A DNA stretch of 64,000 nucleotides from an uncultured Selenomonas sp. (GTDB lineage: Bacteria > Bacillota > Negativicutes > Selenomonadales > Selenomonadaceae). Position numbers and translations under genes: made by a program. The stretch spans positions 88,928-152,927 of the forward strand of contig CAJPOT010000007.1 in the NCBI GenBank assembly GCA_905372355.1, written 5' to 3'. Below the pieces are notes generated by a model, which had not been told where the DNA came from, did not search any database, and saw only the letters and a list, made by a program, of their open reading frames with translations. Shown one piece after another: positions 41,246 through 51,059 of the stretch (its first letter is position 1; every line of letters begins with the position of its first letter).

Positions 41246-42468
41246 AACAACGGGACGTAGCAATCATCGGCGGCGGCTTTGCCGGTCTCATGGCCGCCAT
41301 CGTCTGCGCCAAGAACGGCAAAAAAGCGAGCGTATTCCTCTACGGCTCGGGTTCTTTCCCCTTGAACAGCGGACTCATCGACCTCCTCGGCTACGACGAA
41401 GCACGCACATGGGTGAAGGATCCCCTGACGGCGATCGAGCAGCTGCCCGCCGAGCATCCTTACCATAGAATCGGCAACGCTTCCATCGAGGAGGCCGCCG
41501 GCTTCTTCCTCAAGCTCATGGAAGAGGAGGGCTTCCCCTACTGCGGCAGCCTGCATGAGCAACAATCCGCTGTGACGCCCGTCGGCACCTTGAAGCCCTC
41601 GTGTCTTGTGCCTTCATCCATGCAGGCGCCGGACTTCACCGGCAAGGACGTCATCGTCGTCGGCGTCAAGGGGCTCAAGGACTGCTACCCCGAGATGATC
41701 GCGGCGAACCTCGCCGATGCGCTCAAGGAAGCTTCGAGCATCCGCACGTTCGAGGTCATGCCTGAAGCCGTCGCCGAGCGCGATCTCTCGATCCTCGACG
41801 CCGCACGCTGGCTTGAGGGCGACGGTGCAACGACGGTCAGCCGCCAACTCGCCGCCGAGGACGGCGCAAACCGCGTCTTCATCTTCCCGCAGATCATCGG
41901 CGTGCGTGGACAAAGGGTCTGCAAGAAGCTACAGGCGGCGATGAAAGGAAAGATCCTTGAGACGACCGCCATGCCGCCCTCGGCGAACGGCATGCGCCTG
42001 CGTGATGTGCTCATGAAGGCGGCGCGCCGCATGGGCGTCGAATTCTTCGAAAACGCCCGCGTCACGGGCTTTTCGGCGGACGGCAAGCGCTGCCTTTCCA
42101 TCCGCGTAACAGGCGTCCACGAGAAGGACTACCGCGCCGAGAAGTTCATCCTCGCGACGGGCGGCTTTTACAGCGCCGGACTCATCTCCGAGAATCCCGG
42201 GGAAGCCTATGAGCCGATCTTCAACCTGCCCGTCGCGTGCGAAAAAGACCCCGAGAAGTGGACGGCTGCCGACATCTTTGATGCGCAGCCCTTCATGAAG
42301 GCGGGCGTCCGCACGGACGAGATGCTTCGCCCCGTCGATGAAAGAGGCGCACTCGTCTTCGAAAATGTCCACGTCATCGGGCGCGAGCTTGCGGGATGCG
42401 ACTTCTGTCGCGAGCATTCAGGCAACGGCGTGGCGCTGGCGTCGGCCTACAAAGCGGCACAGGCGTGA
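41242..42468 (+). CDS. glpB: Anaerobic glycerol-3-phosphate dehydrogenase subunit B
   Basis: A 408-residue flavoprotein subunit with an N-terminal dinucleotide fold (DVAIIGGGFAGLMAAIVCA) and the GlpB-type C-terminus FENVHVIGRELAGCD..REHSGNGVALASAY. It passes electrons from GlpA toward GlpC and the quinone pool. Its start overlaps the glpA stop, and glpC follows within 20 bp. Confidence 0.93.
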   Translation: MKQRDVAIIGGGFAGLMAAIVCAKNGKKASVFLYGSGSFPLNSGLIDLLGYDEARTWVKDPLTAIEQLPAEHPYHRIGNASIEEAAGFFLKLMEEEGFPYCGSLHEQQSAVTPVGTLKPSCLVPSSMQAPDFTGKDVIVVGVKGLKDCYPEMIAANLADALKEASSIRTFEVMPEAVAERDLSILDAARWLEGDGATTVSRQLAAEDGANRVFIFPQIIGVRGQRVCKKLQAAMKGKILETTAMPPSANGMRLRDVLMKAARRMGVEFFENARVTGFSADGKRCLSIRVTGVHEKDYRAEKFILATGGFYSAGLISENPGEAYEPIFNLPVACEKDPEKWTAADIFDAQPFMKAGVRTDEMLRPVDERGALVFENVHVIGRELAGCDFCREHSGNGVALASAYKAAQA

Positions 42469-42483
42469 AAGGAGCGGAATTTG

Positions 42484-43710
42484 ATGGAAAAAACTTTTGA
42501 ACTGCATGAAAACACGCCGGACACCGCCGACCACTGCATCGCCTGCACCTGCTGCATCGCGAACTGCCCCGTGACGGAGGCCACGCGCGCCTTTGCCGGC
42601 CCGAAGCTCACGGGTCCCGCACACAGCCGCATGAAGTTCGCCGAGGACGATATTGAGCGCAGTCTCGAGTACTGCTCGAACTGCAAAAACTGCGAGATCA
42701 CCTGTCCCTCAGGCGTGCGCGTCGCAACGCTCAACATGCTGCAGCGCGGCGAATACTACCGCACGCACAAGCACTCGCAGAGGGACGACATGCTCGCGCA
42801 CGGCGAGCGCATGGCAAAGCTCGTGCGCTCCCTGCCCTTTGGCGCAACATGCGCCAACATCGGCATGAAGATCGGCAAGGCGCTCGGCGTCTTCGCCGCC
42901 GTCGGCATCGCAGGCGAGCGCGATATGCCCGCCTTCGCGCCTGATTCTTTCTACAGCATCTTCGCCAAGATGGAGCAGAAGCCGTCGGAGAAGAAGGTCG
43001 TCTTCTATCCGGGCTGCTACATCAACGACTACGAGCCGGAGATCGGCCGCGCCTTCATCAACGTCATGCAGAAGAACGGCTATGAGGTCATCACGGACAA
43101 ATCCTTCATCTGCTGCGGCGCTCCCATGGTCGCCTCGGGCTACCTCGACGAGGCGCACGAGAACGCGAAGAAGAACGCCGAGCGCATCCTCGCTTGGAAG
43201 GCGAAGGGCATTCCCGTCGTCGCCTGCTGCACGAGCTGCTCTTTGATGCTCAAGAGCGAGTACCACGAGCTTTTCGAAGACCCCGAAATGCGCGAGATTT
43301 CCTCGGGCATTTACGACGCCTTCGAGTTCCTCGACATCATGGAGGAGCGCGGCGAACTCAGCGAGGACTTCGCCCCCATCGAGCGGCGTTTTTCCTATCA
43401 TGCGCCGTGCCATCTGCGCGCCCAGGGCATCGGGCTGCCGTCCTTCAACTTCCTGCAGCGCATCCCCGGCCTTTCCATCGAAAACCTCGCTGCCGGCTGC
43501 TGCGGCATGTCGGGAAGCTTCGGCTTCAAGGGCGACAAGTACGAGATCTCCATGAAGGTCGGCGAGAAGGTCTTCGAGCGCATCGCCGAGGTCGGCGCTG
43601 ACACCGTCGTCTCCGACTGCGGCACCTGCCGCCTGCAGATCCGCCACGGCTCGGGCAAGGCGACGTGCCACCCCATCGAAATCCTCGCGCAAGCGTATGG
43701 ATATAAATAA
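42484..43710 (+). CDS. glpC: Anaerobic glycerol-3-phosphate dehydrogenase subunit C (iron-sulfur)
   Basis: A 408-residue membrane-associated iron-sulfur subunit. Two [4Fe-4S] motifs lie near the N-terminus (CIACTCCIANCP and CSNCKNCEITCP), followed by two CCG-type cysteine-rich domains (PGCYINDYEP, SFICCGAPM, AGCCGMSGSFGFKG). It links GlpAB to menaquinone. The start is ATG 42484 behind AAAGGAG; a TTG immediately before it is in frame. Confidence 0.94.
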   Translation: MEKTFELHENTPDTADHCIACTCCIANCPVTEATRAFAGPKLTGPAHSRMKFAEDDIERSLEYCSNCKNCEITCPSGVRVATLNMLQRGEYYRTHKHSQRDDMLAHGERMAKLVRSLPFGATCANIGMKIGKALGVFAAVGIAGERDMPAFAPDSFYSIFAKMEQKPSEKKVVFYPGCYINDYEPEIGRAFINVMQKNGYEVITDKSFICCGAPMVASGYLDEAHENAKKNAERILAWKAKGIPVVACCTSCSLMLKSEYHELFEDPEMREISSGIYDAFEFLDIMEERGELSEDFAPIERRFSYHAPCHLRAQGIGLPSFNFLQRIPGLSIENLAAGCCGMSGSFGFKGDKYEISMKVGEKVFERIAEVGADTVVSDCGTCRLQIRHGSGKATCHPIEILAQAYGYK

Positions 43711-45422
<1,712 letters not shown>

Positions 45423-45433
45423 GAGGATGTACG

Positions 45434-46162
45434 ATGTACGATAATCTTCTCGGCGAATTTTTCGGCACGCTGGTCCTTATCGTCTTCGGCTGCGGCGTTT
45501 GCGCCACATGCTCCCTCGAAAGCTCCAAGGGCAAGGGAGGCGGCTGGATCTGCATCGTCTTTGGCTGGGGCTTTGCCGTGACCTTCGGCGTATTCACCGC
45601 CATCTCGCTCGGTGCGCCGCAGGCTGACCTCAATCCTGCCGTCACCATCGGCAAAATGCTTGCCGGCGTCTACAACTTCCAGCAGTTCCTCGCGACTTCC
45701 GTCATCCAGATTCTCGGCGGTATCGCAGGCGCCGCCATCGTCTGGCTCGCCTATCTGCCCCATTTTGAAAAGACGCAGGACAAGGCGACGAAGCTCGGCC
45801 TCTTCTGCACGGCGCCCGCGATTCGCTGCGCTTGGAAGAACTTCCTCTGCGAGTTTATCGCAACCTTCTTTCTGCTCTTCATGATCTGGGCAATCTTTGC
45901 CAAAGTCAACGGCCCGTTCGTACCCGGCTACGGTCCGTACATCGTCGGCATCCTCATCGTCGGCCTCGGTTTGAGCCTCGGCGGCCCCACGGGCTACGCG
46001 ATGAATCCTGCGCGCGACCTCGGTCCTCGCCTCGCCCACTTCCTCCTGCCCATCGCGGGCAAGGGCGGCAGCGACTTCGCCTACGGCTGGATTCCCGTCG
46101 TCGCCCCCCTCGCCGGCGCCGCCGCCGCCTACTTCGTAGCGCACGGCATCGGCATGCTGTAA
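45434..46162 (+). CDS. glpF: Glycerol uptake facilitator (aquaporin family)
   Basis: A 242-residue membrane channel of the MIP family with six hydrophobic helices and the two half-helix motifs DLNPAVTIG (about residue 63) and AMNPARDLG (about residue 192). The Asp after the second NPAR favours glycerol over water. It provides glycerol for GlpK and ends the glp run. Confidence 0.93.
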   Translation: MYDNLLGEFFGTLVLIVFGCGVCATCSLESSKGKGGGWICIVFGWGFAVTFGVFTAISLGAPQADLNPAVTIGKMLAGVYNFQQFLATSVIQILGGIAGAAIVWLAYLPHFEKTQDKATKLGLFCTAPAIRCAWKNFLCEFIATFFLLFMIWAIFAKVNGPFVPGYGPYIVGILIVGLGLSLGGPTGYAMNPARDLGPRLAHFLLPIAGKGGSDFAYGWIPVVAPLAGAAAAYFVAHGIGML

Positions 46163-46210
46163 GAGGTATAGCCAAATTTCTCCCTTGCAGAAAAAAGAAC
46201 AGACCTAAGA

Positions 46211-46236
46211 CCAACTATATGTTATAATATAGTTGG
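46211..46236. promoter_or_regulatory. Inverted repeat over the toxin-mRNA -10 region
   Basis: CCAACTATAT and ATATAGTTGG form a perfect 10-bp inverted repeat around GTTATA; TATAAT (46223-46228) lies inside, so it marks both the likely promoter of the small toxin gene and a possible operator. No good -35 is visible. Confidence 0.5.
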
Positions 46237-46267
46237 TGCTGCTAGAACGGTAGGCGGTCGATTCTTA

Positions 46268-46283
46268 GCCCCTGAAAGGGGGC
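46268..46283 (+). promoter_or_regulatory. Shine-Dalgarno-sequestering hairpin of the toxin mRNA
   Basis: GCCCCTGAAAGGGGGC folds so that the AGGGGG ribosome binding site is paired, 7 bp before the toxin ATG. Hidden ribosome binding sites are common in type I toxin mRNAs. Confidence 0.55.
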
Positions 46284-46290
46284 GCTGCTT

Positions 46291-46362
46291 ATGGAACTGT
46301 ACGATTTTTTGTCGTTCGTTTTCCTCGTAACGATTTCCATCGTTGCGTTAAAGGCAAAATAA
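46291..46362 (+). CDS. Holin-like type I toxin peptide
   Basis: A 23-residue peptide made almost entirely of one transmembrane helix (MELYDFLSFVFLVTISIVAL plus a short Lys tail), with a very strong AAAGGGGG site. This matches the putative holin-like toxins related to TxpA/BsrG. The transcript ends in a bidirectional hairpin, and an antisense RNA with an excellent promoter comes from the other side. Confidence 0.62.
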   Translation: MELYDFLSFVFLVTISIVALKAK

Positions 46363-46451
46363 GAAACCCCGCCTTCGGCTCACAACTGTAGGCGGGGTTT
46401 CTTACTCAATCTTCACGAGGGGCTGACCGTTTACCAGTAGCACCTTCTTCT
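46358..46451 (-). ncRNA. Antisense antitoxin RNA of the holin-like toxin
   Basis: Predicted transcript of about 90 nt from the minus-strand promoter at 46486-46458 to the shared hairpin at 46363-46401, overlapping the 3' end of the toxin mRNA, as in the txpA/ratA type of type I toxin-antitoxin loci. Confidence 0.55.
46363..46401. terminator. Bidirectional terminator shared by toxin mRNA and antisense RNA
   Basis: GAAACCCCGCC and GGCGGGGTTTC form an 11-bp stem; flanking T-rich sequence is on both strands. It begins right after the toxin stop codon. Confidence 0.85.
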
Positions 46452-46457
46452 ACACTT

Positions 46458-46486
46458 ATTATACAATGGGATACGATATACGTCAA
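46458..46486 (-). promoter_or_regulatory. Promoter of the antisense RNA
   Basis: On the minus strand TTGACG (46486-46481), a 17-bp spacer and a perfect TATAAT (46463-46458). This is much stronger than the toxin promoter, as expected for an antitoxin RNA. Confidence 0.72.
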
Positions 46487-46534
46487 ATCCTCTATGCGTA
46501 TATAATATCGTCTCGTTGCACATAAAAACCACAA

Positions 46535-46584
46535 AGCCCCCTTCCTATGATATAATGTCTGTGACGGCATCATACGGAAGGGGG
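46535..46584 (+). promoter_or_regulatory. Extended -10 promoter and flanking inverted repeat of glpK2
   Basis: TGATATAAT (46548-46556) is an extended -10. It is framed by GCCCCCTTCC (46535-46544) and GGAAGGGGGC (46575-46584), a perfect 10-bp inverted repeat whose right arm is the ribosome binding site. RNA started at this promoter lacks the left arm and keeps the site free; read-through RNA from upstream would fold and hide it. Confidence 0.55.
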
Positions 46585-46592
46585 CTTTTCCT

Positions 46593-48089
46593 ATGCGCAG
46601 GAGATACATCCTTGCACTCGATTCGGGCACGGTGAAGAACCGCACGGCGATTTTTGATGAACGGGCGAATCTCGTCGCCCTCGTGAAGAAGGAATTAAGC
46701 GTCTATCACCCGCAGCCCGGCTGGGTCGAGCAGGATGCAGATGAGATCTGGGCGGTGCAAATTCAGACGGCGGAGCAGGCGATTCGCGAGGCGGGCATCA
46801 AAAAGTCGGAAATCGCGGCGATCGGCATCACGAATCAGCGCGAGACGACGGTGATCTGGAATCGCCATACGGGGCGGCCGATTCACCACGCCATCAGCTG
46901 GCAGTCGATGCAGTCGAAGGAGATTGTCGAGCGCTTCCGCAAGAACGCCGATCTCCTGGAAGAGTTCCGTCAGAACACGGCGATGGTGCTCTCGCCGTAT
47001 TTCTCCGTCAGCAAAATCTGCTGGCTTCTCGACAACGTACCCGGCGCACGCGAGCTGGCGGAAAAAGGCGACCTCGCCTTCGGCACGATCGACAGCTGGC
47101 TTCTGTGGAAGCTCACGGGCGGCAAGGTGCACGCGACGGACGACTCGAATGCCTCGCGCACAATGCTCTACCACCTCGCACATGGCACATGGGACGAGAC
47201 GCTCCTGCAGCATACGCGCATCCCGCACGCCCTCATGCCGGAGATTCATCCATCCTCACACGAATACGGCATGACCTCGCCCGCTGTATTCGGCACGGAG
47301 ATTCCCATCAGCGGCATCCTCGGCAACCAGCAGGCCGACCTCTTCGGACAGTGCTGCTTCACTCCTAGCACGGCGAAGAACACTTACGGAGAAGGCTCTT
47401 TCTTCCTCCTCAACACGGGCGATCGCTACGTGCAGTCGCACAACGGACTCAACGCCACCGTCGCCTGGAAGCTCGGCGATCATGTCACTTACGCGCTCGA
47501 AGGCAGCATCTTCGTGGCAGGCGTCGCACTCGAATGGCTGCGGCGCGGACTCAAGATCCTCGACTCGCTCGAAGAATCCGAATGGATCGCCAAGCGCGTC
47601 ACGGACACGGCGGGCGTCTACTTCGTACCTGCCTTCCGCGGCCTTTCCGCACCCTATTGGGACAGCGAGACGCGCGGCATGCTCATCGGGCTTTCTGAGG
47701 ACACGCGCCGCGCTCATCTCGTTCGCGCGGCGCTCGCCGCCATGGCATACCAGGTGCGCGACGTCTACGAAGCGATCCGCTCGGATGCGGCTCTTCCCAT
47801 CGAGGAGCTTCGCGTATCGGGCGGCGCGAGCCGCAACAATCTGCTCATGCAGATGCAGGCGGGCATCCTCGGCCTTCCCGTGCGCCGCCCCGTCGAAAGC
47901 GAGACGACGGCGCTCGGCGCCGCCTACATGGCAGGCCTCGCGGCAGGGATATGGCAGAGCACCGACGAGCTCGCCTCCCTCTGGCGAGAGGACGCCTGCT
48001 TCCTGCCCCACTTCAGCAAAGAAGAGCGCGAACACCTCTACGACGGCTGGCAGAACGCCGTCTCCCACGCCATGGGCTGGCAGGGCTGA
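46593..48089 (+). CDS. Glycerol-kinase paralog with altered catalytic site
   Basis: A 498-residue FGGY-family protein closely related to GlpK over its whole length, but with changes at the active site: the catalytic-base position is Asn245 (GNQQADLFG instead of GDQQ), the nucleotide loop reads SGTVKNR instead of AGTTSNR, and the ATP-site Thr267 position is Glu (YGEGSF instead of YGTGCF). Glycerol-contact TNQRET and SPYFS are kept. It is probably not a normal glycerol kinase; a regulatory, scaffold or different-substrate role is possible. It has its own promoter and terminator, separate from the glp operon. Confidence 0.85.
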   Translation: MRRRYILALDSGTVKNRTAIFDERANLVALVKKELSVYHPQPGWVEQDADEIWAVQIQTAEQAIREAGIKKSEIAAIGITNQRETTVIWNRHTGRPIHHAISWQSMQSKEIVERFRKNADLLEEFRQNTAMVLSPYFSVSKICWLLDNVPGARELAEKGDLAFGTIDSWLLWKLTGGKVHATDDSNASRTMLYHLAHGTWDETLLQHTRIPHALMPEIHPSSHEYGMTSPAVFGTEIPISGILGNQQADLFGQCCFTPSTAKNTYGEGSFFLLNTGDRYVQSHNGLNATVAWKLGDHVTYALEGSIFVAGVALEWLRRGLKILDSLEESEWIAKRVTDTAGVYFVPAFRGLSAPYWDSETRGMLIGLSEDTRRAHLVRAALAAMAYQVRDVYEAIRSDAALPIEELRVSGGASRNNLLMQMQAGILGLPVRRPVESETTALGAAYMAGLAAGIWQSTDELASLWREDACFLPHFSKEEREHLYDGWQNAVSHAMGWQG

Positions 48090-48102
48090 GCAAACAATCT
48101 CA

Positions 48103-48142
48103 AAGACTGCATTCTCTCACCTTGTTGATGAAATGCAGTCTT
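48103..48142 (+). terminator. Terminator of the glycerol-kinase paralog
   Basis: AAGACTGCATT and AATGCAGTCTT form an 11-bp stem with an 18-base loop followed by ATTTC. An AT-rich 190-bp stretch with no gene follows before the next operon. Confidence 0.72.
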
Positions 48143-48330
48143 ATTTCTATTTTATAGGAAGAAAGATGTTCTTATACAAAATAATTCTTTTTAGTTATTA
48201 TCTTATAAAGATATTTCATAGGATATGATTCCCAAATCAGGCAGGATATGTTCAGAAAAAACAGAAGGATATAACTACTCAGAAAAGCGTCCATAAAGAT
48301 GTACCTTTCAGAAGAGGAGATGATAAGAAA

Positions 48331-49590
48331 ATGGATGCAGCAACATTGACCTTGGCGGTACTCGGCATTGCCGCCTTCTTCTTCGCCACGGAAATCATCC
48401 CGCTGGCGGTGACGGCGATGGGAGCGGCAATCGCACTGGGCTTTCTCGGCGTGCTGACTCCCGCCGAAGTATTTTCCGGCCTGTCGAATTCCACCGTCGT
48501 ATTGTTCGCGGGCATGTTCGTCATCGGCGCGGCAATGTTCCAGACGGGGCTTGCACAGAAAATCGGCGTAGAGGTTGTAAAAAAATCGGGTACGGACGAA
48601 AAGAAGCTGATGATCGCCTTGATGGTCATAACGATCGCCCTGTCCTCGGTTTCGTCAAACACGGCGACCGTCGCCTGCCTGATTCCCGTCGTCATGCAGA
48701 TCTGCGCCGCCGCGCGGCTTCCCGTCGCCCCTCAGCTCATGGCACTCGCCATCGCTGCGAACGTTGGCGGCACGATCACGATGATCGGCACACCGCCGAA
48801 CATCTTGATGAGCGCAACCTTGGACGCGAACGGCCTGACGCCCTTCGGCTTCTTCGAGTTCGCTTGGATTGGCATCCCCTTATCCATCATCGGCGTGCTC
48901 TACATGGTATTCATCGGCAGTCGCCTCTGCCCGCACACTATGTCAGAAAGCGAGATGGACGACAAATCTTCCGAAGCACCCAAAGATGCGCGGAAGATGA
49001 TCATCTGCGCGGCGATCCTCATCGCCACGGTCATCGCGATGGTGCTCGAAAAGCAGATCCACGTCCCCATGCAGACCTCGGCGATCGTCGGTGCCCTCGC
49101 CTGCGTGCTCACGGGATGCGTGTCGGAAAAGCAGGCATATCAGGGCATTGACTGGACGACGATCTTCCTTTTCTCCGGCATGCTTCCCCTGGCAAAGGCC
49201 ATGGATACGAGCGGCGCGGGAAAGCTCATCGCGCACAGCGTCCTCGACCTCATCGGCACGCATCCTGCGCCCATGCTGATCGTCGTCTCCATGTTCCTGC
49301 TCTCCTGCGGACTCACGCAGTTCATGTCCAATACGGCGTCTTCGGCGCTCCTCGCCCCCATTGGCATTTCCATCGCTCAATCGATCGGCGTGTCGCCGCA
49401 CCCCGTGCTCATGGCGATCGGCATCGCCGCCTCCTGCGCCTTCACGACGCCCGTCGCCACGCCGCCCAACACCTTGGTCCTGGGCCCCGGCAAATTCCGC
49501 TTCATGGATTATGTGAAGATCGGCGTGCCGCTCGCTGTACTTTCTCTCATCGTATGCGCTGTTATCATCCCCGTGGTATGGCCGTTTTAG
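48331..49590 (+). CDS. SLC13/DASS-family anion (dicarboxylate-type) transporter
   Basis: A 419-residue inner-membrane transporter with about ten hydrophobic segments. The two family signatures SSNTA (LSSVSSNTATVACLIPV) and IGTPPN (GGTITMIGTPPNILM) appear in the first half, with matching counterparts FMSNTASSALLAPIG and FTTPVATPPNTLV in the second half, reflecting the inverted repeat of the fold. Substrates in the family are di- and tricarboxylates or sulfate, coupled to sodium. AGAGGAG supports the start. The downstream SHMT-like gene is 18 bp away, so they form one operon. Confidence 0.87.
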   Translation: MDAATLTLAVLGIAAFFFATEIIPLAVTAMGAAIALGFLGVLTPAEVFSGLSNSTVVLFAGMFVIGAAMFQTGLAQKIGVEVVKKSGTDEKKLMIALMVITIALSSVSSNTATVACLIPVVMQICAAARLPVAPQLMALAIAANVGGTITMIGTPPNILMSATLDANGLTPFGFFEFAWIGIPLSIIGVLYMVFIGSRLCPHTMSESEMDDKSSEAPKDARKMIICAAILIATVIAMVLEKQIHVPMQTSAIVGALACVLTGCVSEKQAYQGIDWTTIFLFSGMLPLAKAMDTSGAGKLIAHSVLDLIGTHPAPMLIVVSMFLLSCGLTQFMSNTASSALLAPIGISIAQSIGVSPHPVLMAIGIAASCAFTTPVATPPNTLVLGPGKFRFMDYVKIGVPLAVLSLIVCAVIIPVVWPF

Positions 49591-49608
49591 CTGAAAGGAG
49601 CTTTCTAT

Positions 49609-50943
49609 ATGAAAAAAGAGCTGTTATTGAGCAAACTGCAAGCCTTCGATCCCGAAATCTTCGCCCTGCTGCAGGATGAAATCCAGCGTCAGCGCTACAT
49701 GCTCTCCCTCGTGCCAAACAACAATGCCATGTCGCCCTTCGCCCACTATCTGGAAGGCAGTCTGCTCGCCAACAGCGCCTTCGATGCACAAAATCCGAAT
49801 GCAAACAGCACAAATCTCGAAGAGATTGCCATCAAGCGGGCGAAAAAACTCTTCGGCAGCGAGCATGCCATCGTCCGCCTCGGCAATATCGGTGCCGCTT
49901 CGCGCGTCGTCTGCCTCGCATTGCTGCAGCCAAACAGCCGCGTACTTTCTTTCAATCTGCGCAAAGCAGAACATTGCAGCGGCCTCAGCTTCACATTCAA
50001 AAACTTCGGTATAGACGCAAAAAAACAAGTTCTCGACTGGGATGAGGTCGAGCAGACGGCGGATGAGACAAAACCTCATCTGATCATCTTCTCTCCCGTC
50101 AGCTACCCGCGCAACGCGAATTATCGCCGCCTCTCTGAGATTGCACGAAAAGTCGGCGCATACCTGTGGGTGGACATCGGGCAGAGCGTCGGACTCGTCG
50201 CGGCCGGACTCCTTCCTTCCCCCGTGCCGTTTGCCGATGTCGTCACGTTCCCCACGAATGATTCGCTGCACGGTCCGGACGGCGCCATCGTGCTTTCCAC
50301 GAAGGAAATCAGTCAAAAGCTCGATGAAACCGTCATCAATACGGGGCATACCTCGCTCCATATCAATCATATGGCGGCATTGGCCGCGGCCCTCTTGGAA
50401 GCTGGAACAGAAACCTTTCGTCAATACGGCAAACAAGTTCTCGCCAACAGCAAGGAGCTCGAACATGCTTTGGAAAGGAGCGAAATCCCCCTCCTCTGTG
50501 ACGGCACGGACACGCATCTCGTCCTGCCGCTGCTCCCTGCCGAACTGCAGGAAATCGATATAACGGAGTATCTGGGAAAGGCCGGTTTCCAGGTCAAGGC
50601 AGACCGCGTACCGACCATGGCGAAGGACATCTTCCTTCCCGCTCTGCGCCTTTCGAGTCTGACGCCAACCATACGCTCCTTGAAGGAAAAAGAGATTGCC
50701 GATATCGGCGCTCTCCTCAGTACCGCCTTGGAAAAGAAACTGCCTGATGCAGATCTTGAATCCATCCGCAACCAGATTGCCACGCTTGTCATGAACAAAC
50801 CCATCTTTTCCGAGGAATGGCTGACGAGCAGCAAGATGGGGTCGCACGCTTTCTACAACAGTGCAAACAGCAGCGCGGCGCACGAGGCCGCCTCCACGGA
50901 AAAGAAGAACCTCATCAAGAATTTCTTCCATCTCAAAAATTGA
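49609..50943 (+). CDS. SHMT-like protein lacking the PLP lysine
   Basis: A 444-residue protein alignable with serine hydroxymethyltransferase: ELFG-like KKLFGSEHA, FSPVSYPRNANYRRLSEIARKVGAYLWVDI, GLVAAGLLPSPVPFADVVT, then SLHGPDGA and TDTHLVLPLL. The motif that carries the PLP lysine in SHMT (TTTTHKTLRGPRGG) reads TFPTNDSLHGPDGA, so His-Lys is Asn217-Asp218. The glutamate of IASEN is also gone (LVPNNN). Asp189, which would contact the PLP ring nitrogen, remains. It cannot form the normal internal aldimine, so it is a pseudoenzyme or binds another ligand. Co-transcribed with the SLC13 transporter. Confidence 0.8.
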   Translation: MKKELLLSKLQAFDPEIFALLQDEIQRQRYMLSLVPNNNAMSPFAHYLEGSLLANSAFDAQNPNANSTNLEEIAIKRAKKLFGSEHAIVRLGNIGAASRVVCLALLQPNSRVLSFNLRKAEHCSGLSFTFKNFGIDAKKQVLDWDEVEQTADETKPHLIIFSPVSYPRNANYRRLSEIARKVGAYLWVDIGQSVGLVAAGLLPSPVPFADVVTFPTNDSLHGPDGAIVLSTKEISQKLDETVINTGHTSLHINHMAALAAALLEAGTETFRQYGKQVLANSKELEHALERSEIPLLCDGTDTHLVLPLLPAELQEIDITEYLGKAGFQVKADRVPTMAKDIFLPALRLSSLTPTIRSLKEKEIADIGALLSTALEKKLPDADLESIRNQIATLVMNKPIFSEEWLTSSKMGSHAFYNSANSSAAHEAASTEKKNLIKNFFHLKN

Positions 50944-50993
50944 AGTCTCTCTCCCGTTTGACGTTCTCTCCCCCTTTGAATGCTTGAAGCAAA

Positions 50994-51027
50994 AAGAATC
51001 CCCAAGCCAGAGACTTGAGGATTCTTT
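50994..51027. terminator. Bidirectional terminator, SHMT-like gene / lactate permease
   Basis: AAGAATCC..CAAG and CTTG.GGATTCTT form a stem with A-rich and T-rich flanks; the genes on the two sides converge here. Confidence 0.82.
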
Positions 51028-51059
51028 TCTATTTCGTATGGTGTGCGACTGATGATGCG

